Of a DNA stretch of 64,000 nucleotides, positions 51,251-61,402 are shown one piece after another. Under the pieces are notes generated by a model. That model ran no database searches. It was not told where the DNA came from and worked only from the letters and a program-made list of their open reading frames with translations. Position 1 is the stretch's first letter; every line of letters starts with the position of its first letter. The position numbers and the translations under genes were made by a program. The DNA is from Neocallimastix lanati (nom. inval.) (Eukaryota; Neocallimastigomycota; Neocallimastigomycetes; Neocallimastigales; Neocallimastigaceae): NCBI GenBank assembly GCA_016946835.1, contig JACVTC010000034.1, positions 1,041,001 to 1,105,000 on the forward strand, written 5' to 3'.

Positions 51251-51954
51251 TGTAAACTTTAGTTTTATTTATTTTGTACATTTAAAAGAACAATTAATAA
51301 GTTTCTGTATTTTTTAAAGATAGTTTTATGTTAATAAGTTTAGATTAGACTTTAAAAATAATATTTAGAAAAATAGAATAATTTAGATCATTCCGGTTAT
51401 TATTTATTTTTCCTTTTATTTGATAATCTAAATTAAAATTTAGAAAATCGATATATTAAGGTTTTATCCAAATATAAAATAATATATTTGATTTTACTTA
51501 ATATATACGATGATCGATATGAATAGAATATCGATCAAAACTTATCTAGTTTTTTCTTCTAATCTTTTTCTAGATAAGATAATTTTTAAGATTAGAAAAA
51601 CTTTTTATTTAACTTTATTTTAATAAAAAAAATATAAAAAGGGCTATTGATTTCTCTTTAAGAAATCAAGAGTTATTATTATAAAAAGATAGTTATAATA
51701 ATAACAATATTACATTTTAAACTTTAATAAATTAATAAAATATTTTATTTAAAAACATATTCTTTAAAAAAACCAACTTAAACTTTATACAAATATTTCT
51801 TCCTTTAGTTTTTGTGTTGTTATTATAATTAATTTTATAATAAACTCTTTTTAGGTAAAATTTTTATTTTTATTTTATTTCTCAACTTAATGAATTAGTC
51901 ATTAAGTTGAAGTTAATAATCATATTTAGTGATAGAACTTAGTATGATTATTAC
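51251..51954 (+). mobile_element. LTR-F copy ending 17 bp before the site of tRNA-Ala copy 2
   Basis: TGTAAACTTT to ATTATTACA. Its right end is followed by CATCGA, which continues after the next LTR-F insertion as the 16 bp before tRNA copy 2, so its original distance to the tRNA was 17 bp. Hairpins at 51511-51537 (TGATCGATAT/ATATCGATCA) and 51541-51578 (CTTATCTAG/CTAGATAAG). No TSD was found at the left end, which also cuts the HSP20 remnant. Confidence 0.75.
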
Positions 51955-52881
51955 ACATCGATGTAAGAATCTATAATTATTTTTAAATAAAATAATTATA
52001 TTTTCTTAGTTAAGTTATAATTATAACTTTATTTAATTATATAATATTTATTCATTTAAATATTATTAATAATTTATTAAACTCAATATTAAATAATCAT
52101 TAATTTAATACAACAAATTTATTTAATTAATTATTATTTATACATTTATAAATAATTATAGTTTATTTAATTATATATTTAATTATAAAATTTATTAGTC
52201 TTAGTTTATTTATTTAATTAAATTGTAAACAAATATATTATGTATTCTAATTTGTACTTAATAATGTATTCTGTATTTTGTTTATTAATATCATTATTAT
52301 GTTATTTTCCTTATTTGTAAATTTATGATTTTATGGTCGAAATATCTTTTATTATTTTATTCTTTTATTTTTGATCAATTAAATTAGATTAGCTAATCGG
52401 TCAATTAGGGTTTTTCCCAATCACTTTTTAAAAGTAATTGGTTTTACCTAATTGATACGATGATCGATATGGATAGAATATCGATCAAAAATCTTATCTA
52501 GGTTTTTCTCTCTAATCTTTTCCTAGATAAGAGATTTGTTAAGATTAGAAAACATTTTTTAATTTAACCTTATTTTTCAAAAAAGTATAAATAAGGCTCT
52601 TGAATTCTCTTTGAGAAATCAAGAGTTATTATTATAACAATTATAATATAGTAATAGCATTAATAAATTTTTTATATTTCTATTTTAATAAAGTAAGTTT
52701 TAATAAAAAACAAATTTTAAAAAAAAAAAATAAAATAATCTTTTCTCTTTGACAATTTTGTGTTATTAGTTTATTATATAATTAGTTATAATAAACTCTC
52801 TCTTATAGAAGATAAGTATATTTATCTTTTTTTTGTTTTCTCAATTTAATAATAATTATTATTTAGTTATTATTAAGTTGT

Positions 52882-53592
52882 TGTTGAAATTATAACTGAA
52901 TTGAAATCTCAATTTCAGTTATTTACATTTCAATAATTAAAAATATTATTTATTTAATTATAAATAATATATATATTTAAATAATTAATAATTAATATAA
53001 ATTCTTGTTTAATATTTAAAGGGTTATCTTAGGCCTAATAATTCTGAGAATATTAATAAATAAGGTTTATATTAATAATTAATTTCAATGATACATTTGA
53101 CGTCACGTGTATTTTATTTATATTATGTTTTTACATATGTTTACAACATATCTATATTAAATTTAATTATTCAAATTAATTATATAATTAAATTTATCCT
53201 TATATTTTATTATTATTTATATTACTATATTATTACTATCCTATAATTAAATATTATTATTATGTAACTTACAAAGTATAAAAGAAAGATGTAAAAATCT
53301 ATCTTTTATGTTCTTTGTAAGGTTATTGTGAAATTACCTTAATAGTAATATATTATAGATATTTTATTATTAAATAAAATCAATAAATTTAAAATCAAAT
53401 TAATTTGATAATTCTAATTATCAAAGTTTATTATAAATAAATTTTCATTAAACTAAACATTTAAATATTTATTATTATTATTATATATCTATATAGTATA
53501 TTACTATATAGACATATCGACTTAGTGAATATTTTTATTAAAACATATTATTTTATTTACATTTAAATTATAAATTATTTCAAAATCTTAAC
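52882..53592 (+). repeat. 5' LTR of element E (711 bp)
   Basis: TGTTGAAATT to ATCTTAACA. It contains the palindrome ATAACTGAA...TTCAGTTAT at its start, GACGTCACGTG at 53099-53109 and a long hairpin at 53266-53324 (ACTTACAAAG and inverse CTTTGTAAGGT). It is homologous to the solo LTR at 47683-48417. Confidence 0.85.
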
Positions 53593-53627
53593 AATAACCT
53601 TACCCTAGTTTTAGTTGCTACCTTGAT

Positions 53628-54701
53628 ATGTCTTACTATACGAACGTCTGGGCTAGTGAAATACCTGACATTGCACCAATGTCAGAAGTTAATAAATTAA
53701 GGTCTGACGCCCAAGTTACCGTATCCGAATTGGCTTCTTCTGTTAATGATAGTTTTTTATTAAAAGAAGATTTTAATAATTATAACCAGGACTTACAGAA
53801 AAAACTTTATACATTTTACAGAGATAACAAGAATATTATTAATCAACTTTCTAATTTAACTAAAATATTTAATGAAAAATTAGATATAAAAATTGGTACC
53901 AACGATGAACCCTCTTCCAGCCAAACTGTACTACAAAATCAAGATGATAACGCATCTATTTCTACAAGACGTGATGCAGACAATGATGTTATCATGAAAA
54001 ATAACTATTCTAATAACTTACAACAAGTACCTGAACCTGGATTCTTTTCTGGAAACACTAATGACACAGATTTATTTTGTCAATTATGTGAAGATACTTT
54101 CTCAACTTATCCCAACTTAGGATTACCAGAAGAAGTAAAAATAAACTTTGTCAAATCTCGTTTGAGAGACGGTGCAAGAAATTGGTATATTGCTACCTAT
54201 AACGAGAACAATCATCCAGGAACACTAAAGAAATTATTAAGTGATATAAAGAAAACTTTTACGAATGTTGCAAGTAAAAAATTGGCTAAAATCCAATTAG
54301 TAAAATTAAAACATTCGTATGGGAAAATAAATGATTATATAGAAAAGTTTAGAACGTTAACTACTGGTCTGTCTTGGGATGAAGAAGCTTTAGTCTTATT
54401 TTTCTATAATGGACTTCACCCAAAGTTCCAAGAAGAAATAGATAAAATGGAAGAATTCCCTACAAAGTTTGGTGATATTTATACTAAGTGCATCTTATTT
54501 GAAAATAATATTAAAAGTAAGGACCAATTAAGAAATAATATTGGTAATAAAAATTTGAGAAAGAAACATTCAAGCCCACATGTAAACAATAGCAAGAATT
54601 ATAATAATAATAATTATTATTATACTAAAAATAAATCTAGCAATAATTATTTTAATAATAATAACAATAATAATAATCAACATAATAATCAAAAAAACTA
54701 A
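53628..54701 (+). CDS. Element E Gag
   Basis: 357 codons starting 35 bp after the LTR. The N-terminal 130 residues are helical and polar (SELASSVNDSFLLKEDFNNY). The capsid-like retrotransposon gag domain spans about 140-300, with EPGFFSGNTNDTDLFCQLCE, FVKSRLRDGARNWY, INDYIEKFRTLTTGLSWDEE and LFFYNGLHPKFQEEIDK. The tail is basic and N-rich, with no CCHC knuckle. Gag assembles the particle that packages the RNA. The last sense codons, AAA AAC before TAA, form a -1 slippery heptamer with the preceding A. Confidence 0.88.
   Translation: MSYYTNVWASEIPDIAPMSEVNKLRSDAQVTVSELASSVNDSFLLKEDFNNYNQDLQKKLYTFYRDNKNIINQLSNLTKIFNEKLDIKIGTNDEPSSSQTVLQNQDDNASISTRRDADNDVIMKNNYSNNLQQVPEPGFFSGNTNDTDLFCQLCEDTFSTYPNLGLPEEVKINFVKSRLRDGARNWYIATYNENNHPGTLKKLLSDIKKTFTNVASKKLAKIQLVKLKHSYGKINDYIEKFRTLTTGLSWDEEALVLFFYNGLHPKFQEEIDKMEEFPTKFGDIYTKCILFENNIKSKDQLRNNIGNKNLRKKHSSPHVNNSKNYNNNNYYYTKNKSSNNYFNNNNNNNNQHNNQKN
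54692..54698 (+). promoter_or_regulatory. Candidate -1 ribosomal frameshift site (A_AAA_AAC)
   Basis: The heptamer is in the correct register of the gag frame and lies directly before the gag stop TAA (54699-54701). Slipping back by one gives AAA AAA CTA ATT GAT, which is open into the protease frame starting with the ATG at 54716. The site type is known from retroviral gag-pro junctions. A downstream pseudoknot was not assessed. Confidence 0.7.
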
Positions 54702-54715
54702 TTGATGGACTTCAA

Positions 54716-55300
54716 ATGGAGTCCAGAACATCAAAAAATTTAAAAACAATTTATTATAATTTTCCTACACTTGATTCAATCAATGAATCAAATCTCCCAT
54801 CTACATTCCTTTTATTCAAATCTTATATTCCTATTAAATTCTTAAATAATTTTTCAATTAAAAATGAAAAAATTCAAAAATTAACTTCTGAATCTATGTT
54901 AGATTCAGGATCCTTTTGCAATTTTATCACAGAAAAATTAGCAAATAAATTAAAACTAAATATTCATAAAACAAAAAATAAAATCCTAGTTAAAGGTATT
55001 TCAGGCAGAACTACCAAATTAGATCAATTTGTTTGGTTAAATTTTCAAATTAAATTTTTTAAAAATAATAAATTTTATTTTCAAGATTTTAAAGAAAAAT
55101 TTTTAATCTCAAATTGTATTCCTACTGATTTACTTTTTGGAAATCAGTTTATTAGGAAATTCAAAATACATTACAATTATAAAAATAATACCTTATATTC
55201 TTTTTTAAATTATAATTCTTTAAATGATCATAAAAATAAATCCATAAAATATAAGGGAAATAATTTTTATTTAAACTCGTTGAAAAAGAAAAATTTTTAA
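54716..55300 (+). CDS. Element E aspartic protease
   Basis: 194 codons from the ATG, also open upstream to the frameshift site. The catalytic motif SMLDSGSFCNFI has its aspartate at residue 63. It is followed by the flap-like GISGRTTKLDQ and the LLFGNQFIRKF segment typical of retropepsins of Ty3 elements. The C-terminus becomes K/N-rich and ends at TAA. It would release Gag and Pol products. Probably made only as a Gag fusion. Confidence 0.8.
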   Translation: MESRTSKNLKTIYYNFPTLDSINESNLPSTFLLFKSYIPIKFLNNFSIKNEKIQKLTSESMLDSGSFCNFITEKLANKLKLNIHKTKNKILVKGISGRTTKLDQFVWLNFQIKFFKNNKFYFQDFKEKFLISNCIPTDLLFGNQFIRKFKIHYNYKNNTLYSFLNYNSLNDHKNKSIKYKGNNFYLNSLKKKNF

Positions 55301-55418
55301 AAATAAATTTTTTAAAAGAAAAATAAAAAATAAATTTTATTATAAAAAATTTTCAAAAAATCGATCAAAAAATAATTCAAAAAATATCTCCAAAAAATTT
55401 AATTTAAAAAATTTAAAA
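55301..55418 (+). other. Frame-broken K/N/F-rich linker between protease and RT of element E
   Basis: Stops occur in all three frames over this A/T-homopolymer stretch. The pol frame differs from the protease frame, so at least one indel or recoding event is needed. Slippage decay in A runs is the simple explanation. Confidence 0.55.
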
Positions 55419-58313
55419 AATTTTTCAAAAAATCCAAAGTTTAATAAATATAAAAATTCTATTAATAAAAATTCTAAAATTTATATATATGTAAAATATT
55501 TATATAAATCTAAAAGTAAATTTTCTTCCAAAAAATTTAACAAAAATCATCGAGATTTATATAATAATAAAAAAGAATTTAGTTATAATTTTTTAATATA
55601 TTGTTTTCTTTCAACTAAAGATAAAGTTGAAATTGAAAATGAGGAACCAAAAATAGAAGAAATTCCTCATCAATATCAAGATTTAGCAATCGTATTTAGC
55701 AAAAAAGAGGCAGATAAATTACCTCCTCACCGTTTAACCGACTGTAAGATTGTTTTAGAAAAAGACGCTACACTCCATTACGGCCCAATTTATCCATTAA
55801 CTGAAGAAGAATCACAAGTTCTTAAGGACTATATAAAAGAAAATTTAGAAAAAGGATTTATTAGACCATCAGAATCTCCTGCTGGATATCCTGTCCTTTT
55901 TCAAAAGAAAAAAGATGGTTCCCTTCGGTTATGTGTAGACTATAAAAAATTAAATGCAGTAACTATAAGAAATTCATATCCTCTCCCTCTAATAACAGAT
56001 ATAATAGAAAAAGTAAAGGGAGCAAAATATTTTACGAAATTGGATTTACGTTCAGCTTATAATTTAATAAGAATAAAAGAAGGTGATGAATATAAAACTG
56101 CGTTTAGAACTAAATATGGTCATTATGAATATTTAGTTATGCCGTTTGGATTAAAAAATGCGCCTGCCACTTTCCAATCATTTATTAACTCTATTCTTAG
56201 ACCATACTTGGAAAAATGTGTGATCTTATATTTAGATGATATTTTAATTTATTCCAAAGATTTAGAGGAGCATCATAATCAAGTCAGAAACGTCCTTCAA
56301 ACTTTAATTAATAATAATTTATATGCAAAATTAGAAAAATGTGAATTTGACCAGAACCAAGTTGAATTTTTAGATTACATTTTATCTGGTGATGGTGTAT
56401 CTACTGATCCAAAGAAAATTAAATCAATAGAAGAGTGGCCAAGACCAGAAAATTTAAAAGATGTTCAAAGATTTATTGGCCTATGTAATTACTATAGAAG
56501 ATTTGTTAAAGATTTTGCAAAAATTGCAAAACCCTTACATAATTTAACAAGGAAAAATATTAAATTTTTATGGACAAATGAATGTGAAAATGCTTTTAAG
56601 GAATTAAAGAAAAGATTAATTACTTCTCCAATTCTACTTCATCCTGATATTACAAAACCTTTTATAGTAGAATGTGATGCAAGTAATTATGCTATTGGTG
56701 CTGTTCTATCTCAAAGAGATAAAGATAATAATTTACATCCAGTAGCATATTATTCTAGAAGTTTACTAAACGCCGAAATAAATTATACAATTACTGATAA
56801 AGAACTACTTGCTATAAGGGATGCTTTTATTACTTGGAGACATCTACTTCTTGGTGCTAAATACCAGATTACTGTTTATACAGATCATAGGAACTTAATA
56901 TACACATTAGGAGGAAAGGTTGCAAATCAAAGACAACACAGATGGTACCTTTTCTTCCAAGAATATAATTTCATAATAAAGTATAGACAGGGAAACAAAA
57001 ACGGAAAACCTGACAGTCTATCTAGAAGACCTGACTATATTAAAAACAACACTGAAGAAAAACCTGAAAATATTTTAGACATTAAAAATGTTAAAGAAAT
57101 TCCATGTTATGTTAGTATTGTGAGTGACCTTTTAGAAAGAATTATTGATGCTACCAAGTCTGACGCTACAGCTGAGGATATTCAACTTTACTTTAGTCCT
57201 CAAAATGTAAAAAATGATATGTCTTATAAGCCCTTCAGAAAAATGGAAAAGTTTAAATTAAAGGACAATTTAATATTTTATAATAATTTAGTCTATATTC
57301 CTGAAGTTCTCCGATTAGAAATATTAACAAAATATCATGAAAAGCCCGCAGCCGGTCATTTAGGAATTAGAAGAACTTTAGAGTTAATAACAAGAAACTT
57401 TTGGTGGCCTAAAATAAAAGAAGATGTAACCAAATATGTAAACTCTTGTCAATCCTGTGCAAGAAACAAAATGAATAGACACAGAAAATATGGTCTTCTA
57501 CAACCTTTGGATACTCCCGAAAGACCTTGGAAATCTATTGAAATCGACTTTCTATGCGGTCTTCCTGATTCTAAAGGATATACAGTAATAATGGTAGTTG
57601 TCGATCGTTTTTCTAAAATGATCCACTTAATTCCCTTTAAACAAATACCTGATGCAAAACAAACTGCTAAGGCTTTTATGAATAATATCTTTAAACTACA
57701 TGGTTTACCTCAAGATATTTACACAGACAGAGGATCACAATTTACAAGTGCTCTTTGGAATGAATTTATGCACTTATTAAAAATTAAAAATAATATAGCT
57801 ACCACAGATCATCATGAAACCGTCGGACAAGTTGAAAGGTGTAACTCTTTTATTGAACAATATCTTAGGGCTTATTCAAGAGCTTATTATCATGATGACT
57901 GGATAGATTGGATCTACCTTGCAGAATTTGCATATAATAATTCGGTTAACGAATCTACTAAGGAAACTCCTTTCTTTATAAATTATGGTTTCCATCCTTC
58001 CATGGACGAATTCTTTTTATTACCTCAAATGGATACTAATTTTAAATATATAAAAAATGTAAATACTAGTTTTAATCACATTAAAGACGTCTTACTACGT
58101 TCCAAAGAATTATATAAAAGGCATGCTGATAAGAAAAGATTAGAACCTCCTGTTTTTAAAGAAGGTGACTTAGTATGGGTTCAAACTCCTCCTTCTCTTA
58201 ATATCGAAGATTATTCTAAATTATCACCTTGTAAGTACGGACCCTATAAAGTACTTGAAGCTTTAGATAATAATAATTATAAAATAGATTTAAAAAAGAT
58301 CTCCTTTCCCTAA
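55419..58313 (+). pseudogene. Element E pol: RT, RNase H and integrase
   Basis: The frame is open from about 55419 without an ATG, as expected for a translated-through domain. RT starts with KLPPHRLTDCKIVL, then SPAGYPVLFQKKKDGSLRLC. The active site YLDD is at 56229-56240. RNase H has VECDASNYAIGAVLSQRDKD and TDKELLAI. The integrase zinc finger includes AAGHLGIRRTLEL and NSCQSC. The catalytic D, D, E lie at 57546, 57726 and 57834 (X59, X35), all present. The GPY-like motif CKYGPYKVLEALDNNNYKID precedes the stop TAA at 58311. A shift near 58308 puts the tail in another frame. Confidence 0.88.
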
Positions 58314-58601
58314 ACACCATCCAATATTCCATATATCCGAGCTCGAACCTTTCATTCCTACTCCTCCAGAATATAGAAAAAGAAGATCTCATAATGAATC
58401 TATTAAGGATATTATAGAAATAGCAGGATTTAGGACTAATTATAAGAAAAAATGTTATGAATATCGTGTAAGGTATAAATATAAAAATTCATACGATTGG
58501 GTTCCTTCTGAAGAAGTTGAAAATAACCCAAGAAATCAAGACATTTATTTATTATATTTAAAGAATGGAAGGAAATTTACTTCGATTGCATATAATTAAA
58601 A
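58314..58601 (+). pseudogene. Element E pol tail, chromodomain-like, out of frame
   Basis: The alternative frame reads HHPIFHISELEPFIPTPPEY, then DIIEIAGFRTNYKKKCYEYR, RYKYKNSYDWVPSEEVENN and YLLYLKNGRKF, ending at TAA. HISELEPF continues the integrase end. The I..I...R....YEY.VRYK....DWVP pattern is that of a diverged chromodomain. Confidence 0.7.
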
Positions 58602-58612
58602 AAAAAATAAAA

Positions 58613-58659
<47 letters not shown>

Positions 58660-59041
58660 AAAATCTATTTTTTATTATTAATTTAACTTTTACTTTATTA
58701 TTATCTATTTTTTTAGTTAATTTTAATTTTTCAATATTTCTAAAATGAAATTGCAATTTCAAAATTTCAAAATTCAAAAATTCAAAAGATATAGCTATAT
58801 TACACTCTTAACAATCAATTTATAATTCAACATAATCAAAATTTTATAAATTATTATAATTTTCATTTTTTTAAAATTTAATGCAACAAATTAAGCAGTT
58901 AATTGAAATTAAATTTCAAAATTTCAATTTCAAAAATTCTATATCAAATTCATTCAAAAATGGTACCATTATATTCACAACTATCAATTTTATTAACAAA
59001 ATTTTAATTTTAATAAATTTTAGAAATTTCAAAATTTTAAT

Positions 59042-59099
59042 GAAATGGTCACTTGAAATGGGGTTTCCTATAAAAATTTAAAAGGACTCAAGTGACCTT
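59042..59099 (+). other. Inverted repeat near the 3' end of element E
   Basis: GGTCACTTGA (59047) pairs with TCAAGTGACC (59089). Element A has the equivalent pair GTCACTT/AAGTGAC at about 210-263 (minus strand) at a similar distance from its PPT. Confidence 0.6.
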
Positions 59100-59183
59100 C
59101 TTCCTTTGAAATTAAAAAATTTTTTAATTTATGAAATTTCAAAATTTTTTTTAATAAAAATTTAGACCTCCGTATCGTTACAC

Positions 59184-59208
59184 AAAAATCGTCTTGAATC
59201 CGATTTTT
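59184..59208 (+). other. Hairpin before the polypurine tract of element E
   Basis: Stem AAAAATCG (59184-59191) and CGATTTTT (59201-59208) with the 9-nt loop TCTTGAATC, followed by the PPT ATGGGAGGG and the 3' LTR at 59221. Confidence 0.65.
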
Positions 59209-59220
59209 ATGGGAGGGCGT

Positions 59221-59504
59221 TGTTGAAATTATAACTGAATTGAAATCTCAATTTCAGTTATTTACATTTCAATAATTAAAAATATTATTTATTTAATTAT
59301 AAATAATATATATATTTAAATAATTAATAATTAATATAAATTCTTGTTTAATATTTAAAGGGTTATCTTAGGCCTAATAATTCTGAGAATATTAATAAAT
59401 AAGGTTTATATTAATAATTAATTTCAATGATACATTTGACGTCACGTGTATTTTATTTATATTATGTTTTTATATATGTTTACAACATATCTATATTAAA
59501 TTCA
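59221..59504 (+). repeat. 3' LTR of element E, shortened (284 bp)
   Basis: It matches 52882-53163 almost perfectly up to CTATATTAAATT, then ends in CA followed by the TSD GTTGT. About 427 bp found in the 5' LTR is missing, so a deletion removed the rest while sparing the end. Confidence 0.8.
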
Positions 59505-59570
59505 GTTGTAGTTAATAATTTAATTCTAATTAATTTTATAATTAAATTATTACAATCGAAAAATTGTACT

Positions 59571-59642
59571 GGGGATATAACTCAGTGGTAGAGTGCTTGC
59601 TTTGCATGCAAGAAGCCTCGGGTTCGATCCCCGATATCTCCA
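59571..59642 (+). tRNA. tRNA-Ala (anticodon UGC), copy 2
   Basis: Identical in sequence to copy 1 over all 72 nt, with A and B boxes intact. The sequence outside the tRNA has diverged (for example the terminator region AGGGATAAATTTATTTTG), so the tRNA has probably been held constant by selection. Confidence 0.97.
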
Positions 59643-60871
59643 GGGATAAATTTATTTTGTTAATTTATTTTTTCTATGTAAGAATGTAATAGAATAAAAC
59701 CCCAGGCAAAAATGTGTAACGACGTGTGGAGAGGCGATGCTGTACTGTATGCCAGTATATCGCACTTGACAGTTATATCTGCTATGGTCATAATGGGAGA
59801 TGGGTACTCATAATGATGTCTAAATTATTTATCAATACTTTTAGGAAAAATTATACATCCAGACTAGTATTGACTTATTTTATATATAATGATATTATAA
59901 ATATTATTATTAATTTATTTACTATAATCTTTTTATATATTTATTTATTTATTTATTTCTATTTCCTTTAAAATAGCTAATGACATGCAATTAATTTTAT
60001 TTTTTTATATGTTATTTATATAGAGTTATAATGAGATTTATATTAATATAATTTAAAGTAAAATATTTTTTAATTTTAGTAATATATATTTCATATATAA
60101 ATTAATACCTAATCATAAAAAAATTTTTTTTTAAACAAATTATAATATTATTATTACTATTAATAATTATAGATAATATCTTGATATTATTTATAAAAAA
60201 AATTATTATATTTAATAATATAAAATAAATTTTAAAAAATAAAATAAAACATACATTGTTGAAATATGAACATAAAGTATAAATTTAATAAAGTAAATTA
60301 GGACAAAATATAATATAATTATATAATATTTATATAATATTTATATAATATAAAGAATTAAAATAAAAAATTAAATATGAAAAATAATAAATGAAAAATA
60401 TAAAAATTTGATTAAAATTACCAAAGGAAAACGAATCACATTTATTTTTTTTTTTTCCTATAGTTTTTATGTATATTTTTATTTTTATTCCAAATTTTTT
60501 TTACAAAAAATATATTTAAAATTATTTAAAAAAAATAATAAAATAAAAAAAGATAAAAATATGAATTATATTATTAGAATTAAAATAATATAAAATATTT
60601 ACATGTAAGTATTTATAAAAAAAAAATAATAAAATTAATAACAAATATATAATTAATATAATAGATCTTTTATTAATTTTATTAATTTCTATTAATAAAA
60701 TATATAATTTATAAATAAAACAATGAATTTTAATTTAAAAAAATAAAAAGAAAGGGTATATAATATTTTTTTTCAATTAAAATAATTTAAATATTAAATA
60801 AATAAATAACTTTTTAATTAATTAAAAAGTATTTCTAATATATTTCAATTTATAATGTATTATTTATTAAT

Positions 60872-61356
60872 TTATTGAATTTGAATTCTATGAATATGTT
60901 CCTTTTTATCAGGAATAATTTTATTGAAAGTCACATCTAAAGCTCCATTCTCCATTTTAGCTGAAAATGTTTTAGATCAATATCTTCGGGAAGTGTTAGT
61001 CTTCTTTCAAATTGACCATAACTACATTCCATCATTGAATATTTCTCCTCAATCTTCTTCTCTTTCTCCTTCTCTTTATTTTCTTTATTCTTCTCTTCTT
61101 CTTCATGATCTATTTTCATTTCTGTATCTGTTTCTTTTCCTAATTCTTTTTCTTTTTCCTTTTCTACTTCAACTTCCATTTTATCTTCGTTTTCAATTTC
61201 ATTTTCTTTTTCATCATTATTTCCATCTTTATAAATATATTCTCTTTTACCATAAAGTGTTAAAATACCATCTTCAGATATTTCCATTTTCACTTGATCC
61301 TTGGTCATACCAGGTAAATCAGCATGAAGATAATAATGTTTCTCATCTTCTCCAAA
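60872..61356 (-). pseudogene. HSP20-type small heat shock protein remnant, copy 2
   Basis: It matches copy 1 from LHADLPGM to the end, including the K/E-rich insert, which here also carries KREYIYKDGNNDEKE. Relative to copy 1 it lacks a base near 60967, so the frame shifts from ENG-ALD to an early stop at about 60937. The final stop also differs (TAA at 60872). The 5' part upstream of KHYYLHADLPGM is gone, replaced by LTR-G at 61354. It is non-functional. Confidence 0.88.
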
Positions 61357-61402
61357 ACCAAATATAATCTTAACAAATAATGTTAAGATTATATTTGGTT
61401 TT
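61354..61402. repeat. Head-to-head LTR-G ends: 22-bp perfect palindrome with AATAA spacer
   Basis: 61354-61375 ends CTTAACA and is the exact inverse of 61381-61402, which starts TGTTAAG. The 5-bp spacer AATAA has the length of a TSD. It suggests two LTR-G ends placed at one target, the left one reduced to its terminal 22 bp. Confidence 0.8.

Larger units (their letters stand above)
52882..59504 (+). mobile_element. Element E: Ty3-type LTR retrotransposon nested in LTR-F
   Basis: 5' LTR 52882-53592 and 3' LTR 59221-59504, with TSDs GTTGT at 52877-52881 and 59505-59509. The 3' LTR lacks about 427 bp of the LTR 3' part but keeps a CA end. Coding order is gag (53628), protease reached by a probable -1 frameshift (54716), then RT-RNaseH-IN (open from about 55419 to 58313) and a frameshifted tail. 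A K/N-rich gap with stops at 55300-55420 breaks protease from RT, and another shift near 58308 precedes the tail, so this copy is dead. Confidence 0.9.
51962..59554 (+). mobile_element. LTR-F copy split by element E, ending 16 bp before tRNA-Ala copy 2
   Basis: Left part 51962-52881 and right part 59510-59554. It starts TGTAAGAATC and ends AAATTATTACA. Perfect TSDs ATCGA at 51957-51961 and 59555-59559. Element E sits inside with its own TSD GTTGT. Hairpins at 52461-52487 and 52493-52531. Without E the LTR is about 965 bp. Confidence 0.88.
59555..61356. repeat. Segmental duplication, unit 2
   Basis: It aligns with 49263-51010 and includes the tRNA, the conserved block at 59680-59850, the AT-rich spacer and the HSP20 remnant. 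It stops at about 61354, where LTR-G sequence begins. Confidence 0.88.
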
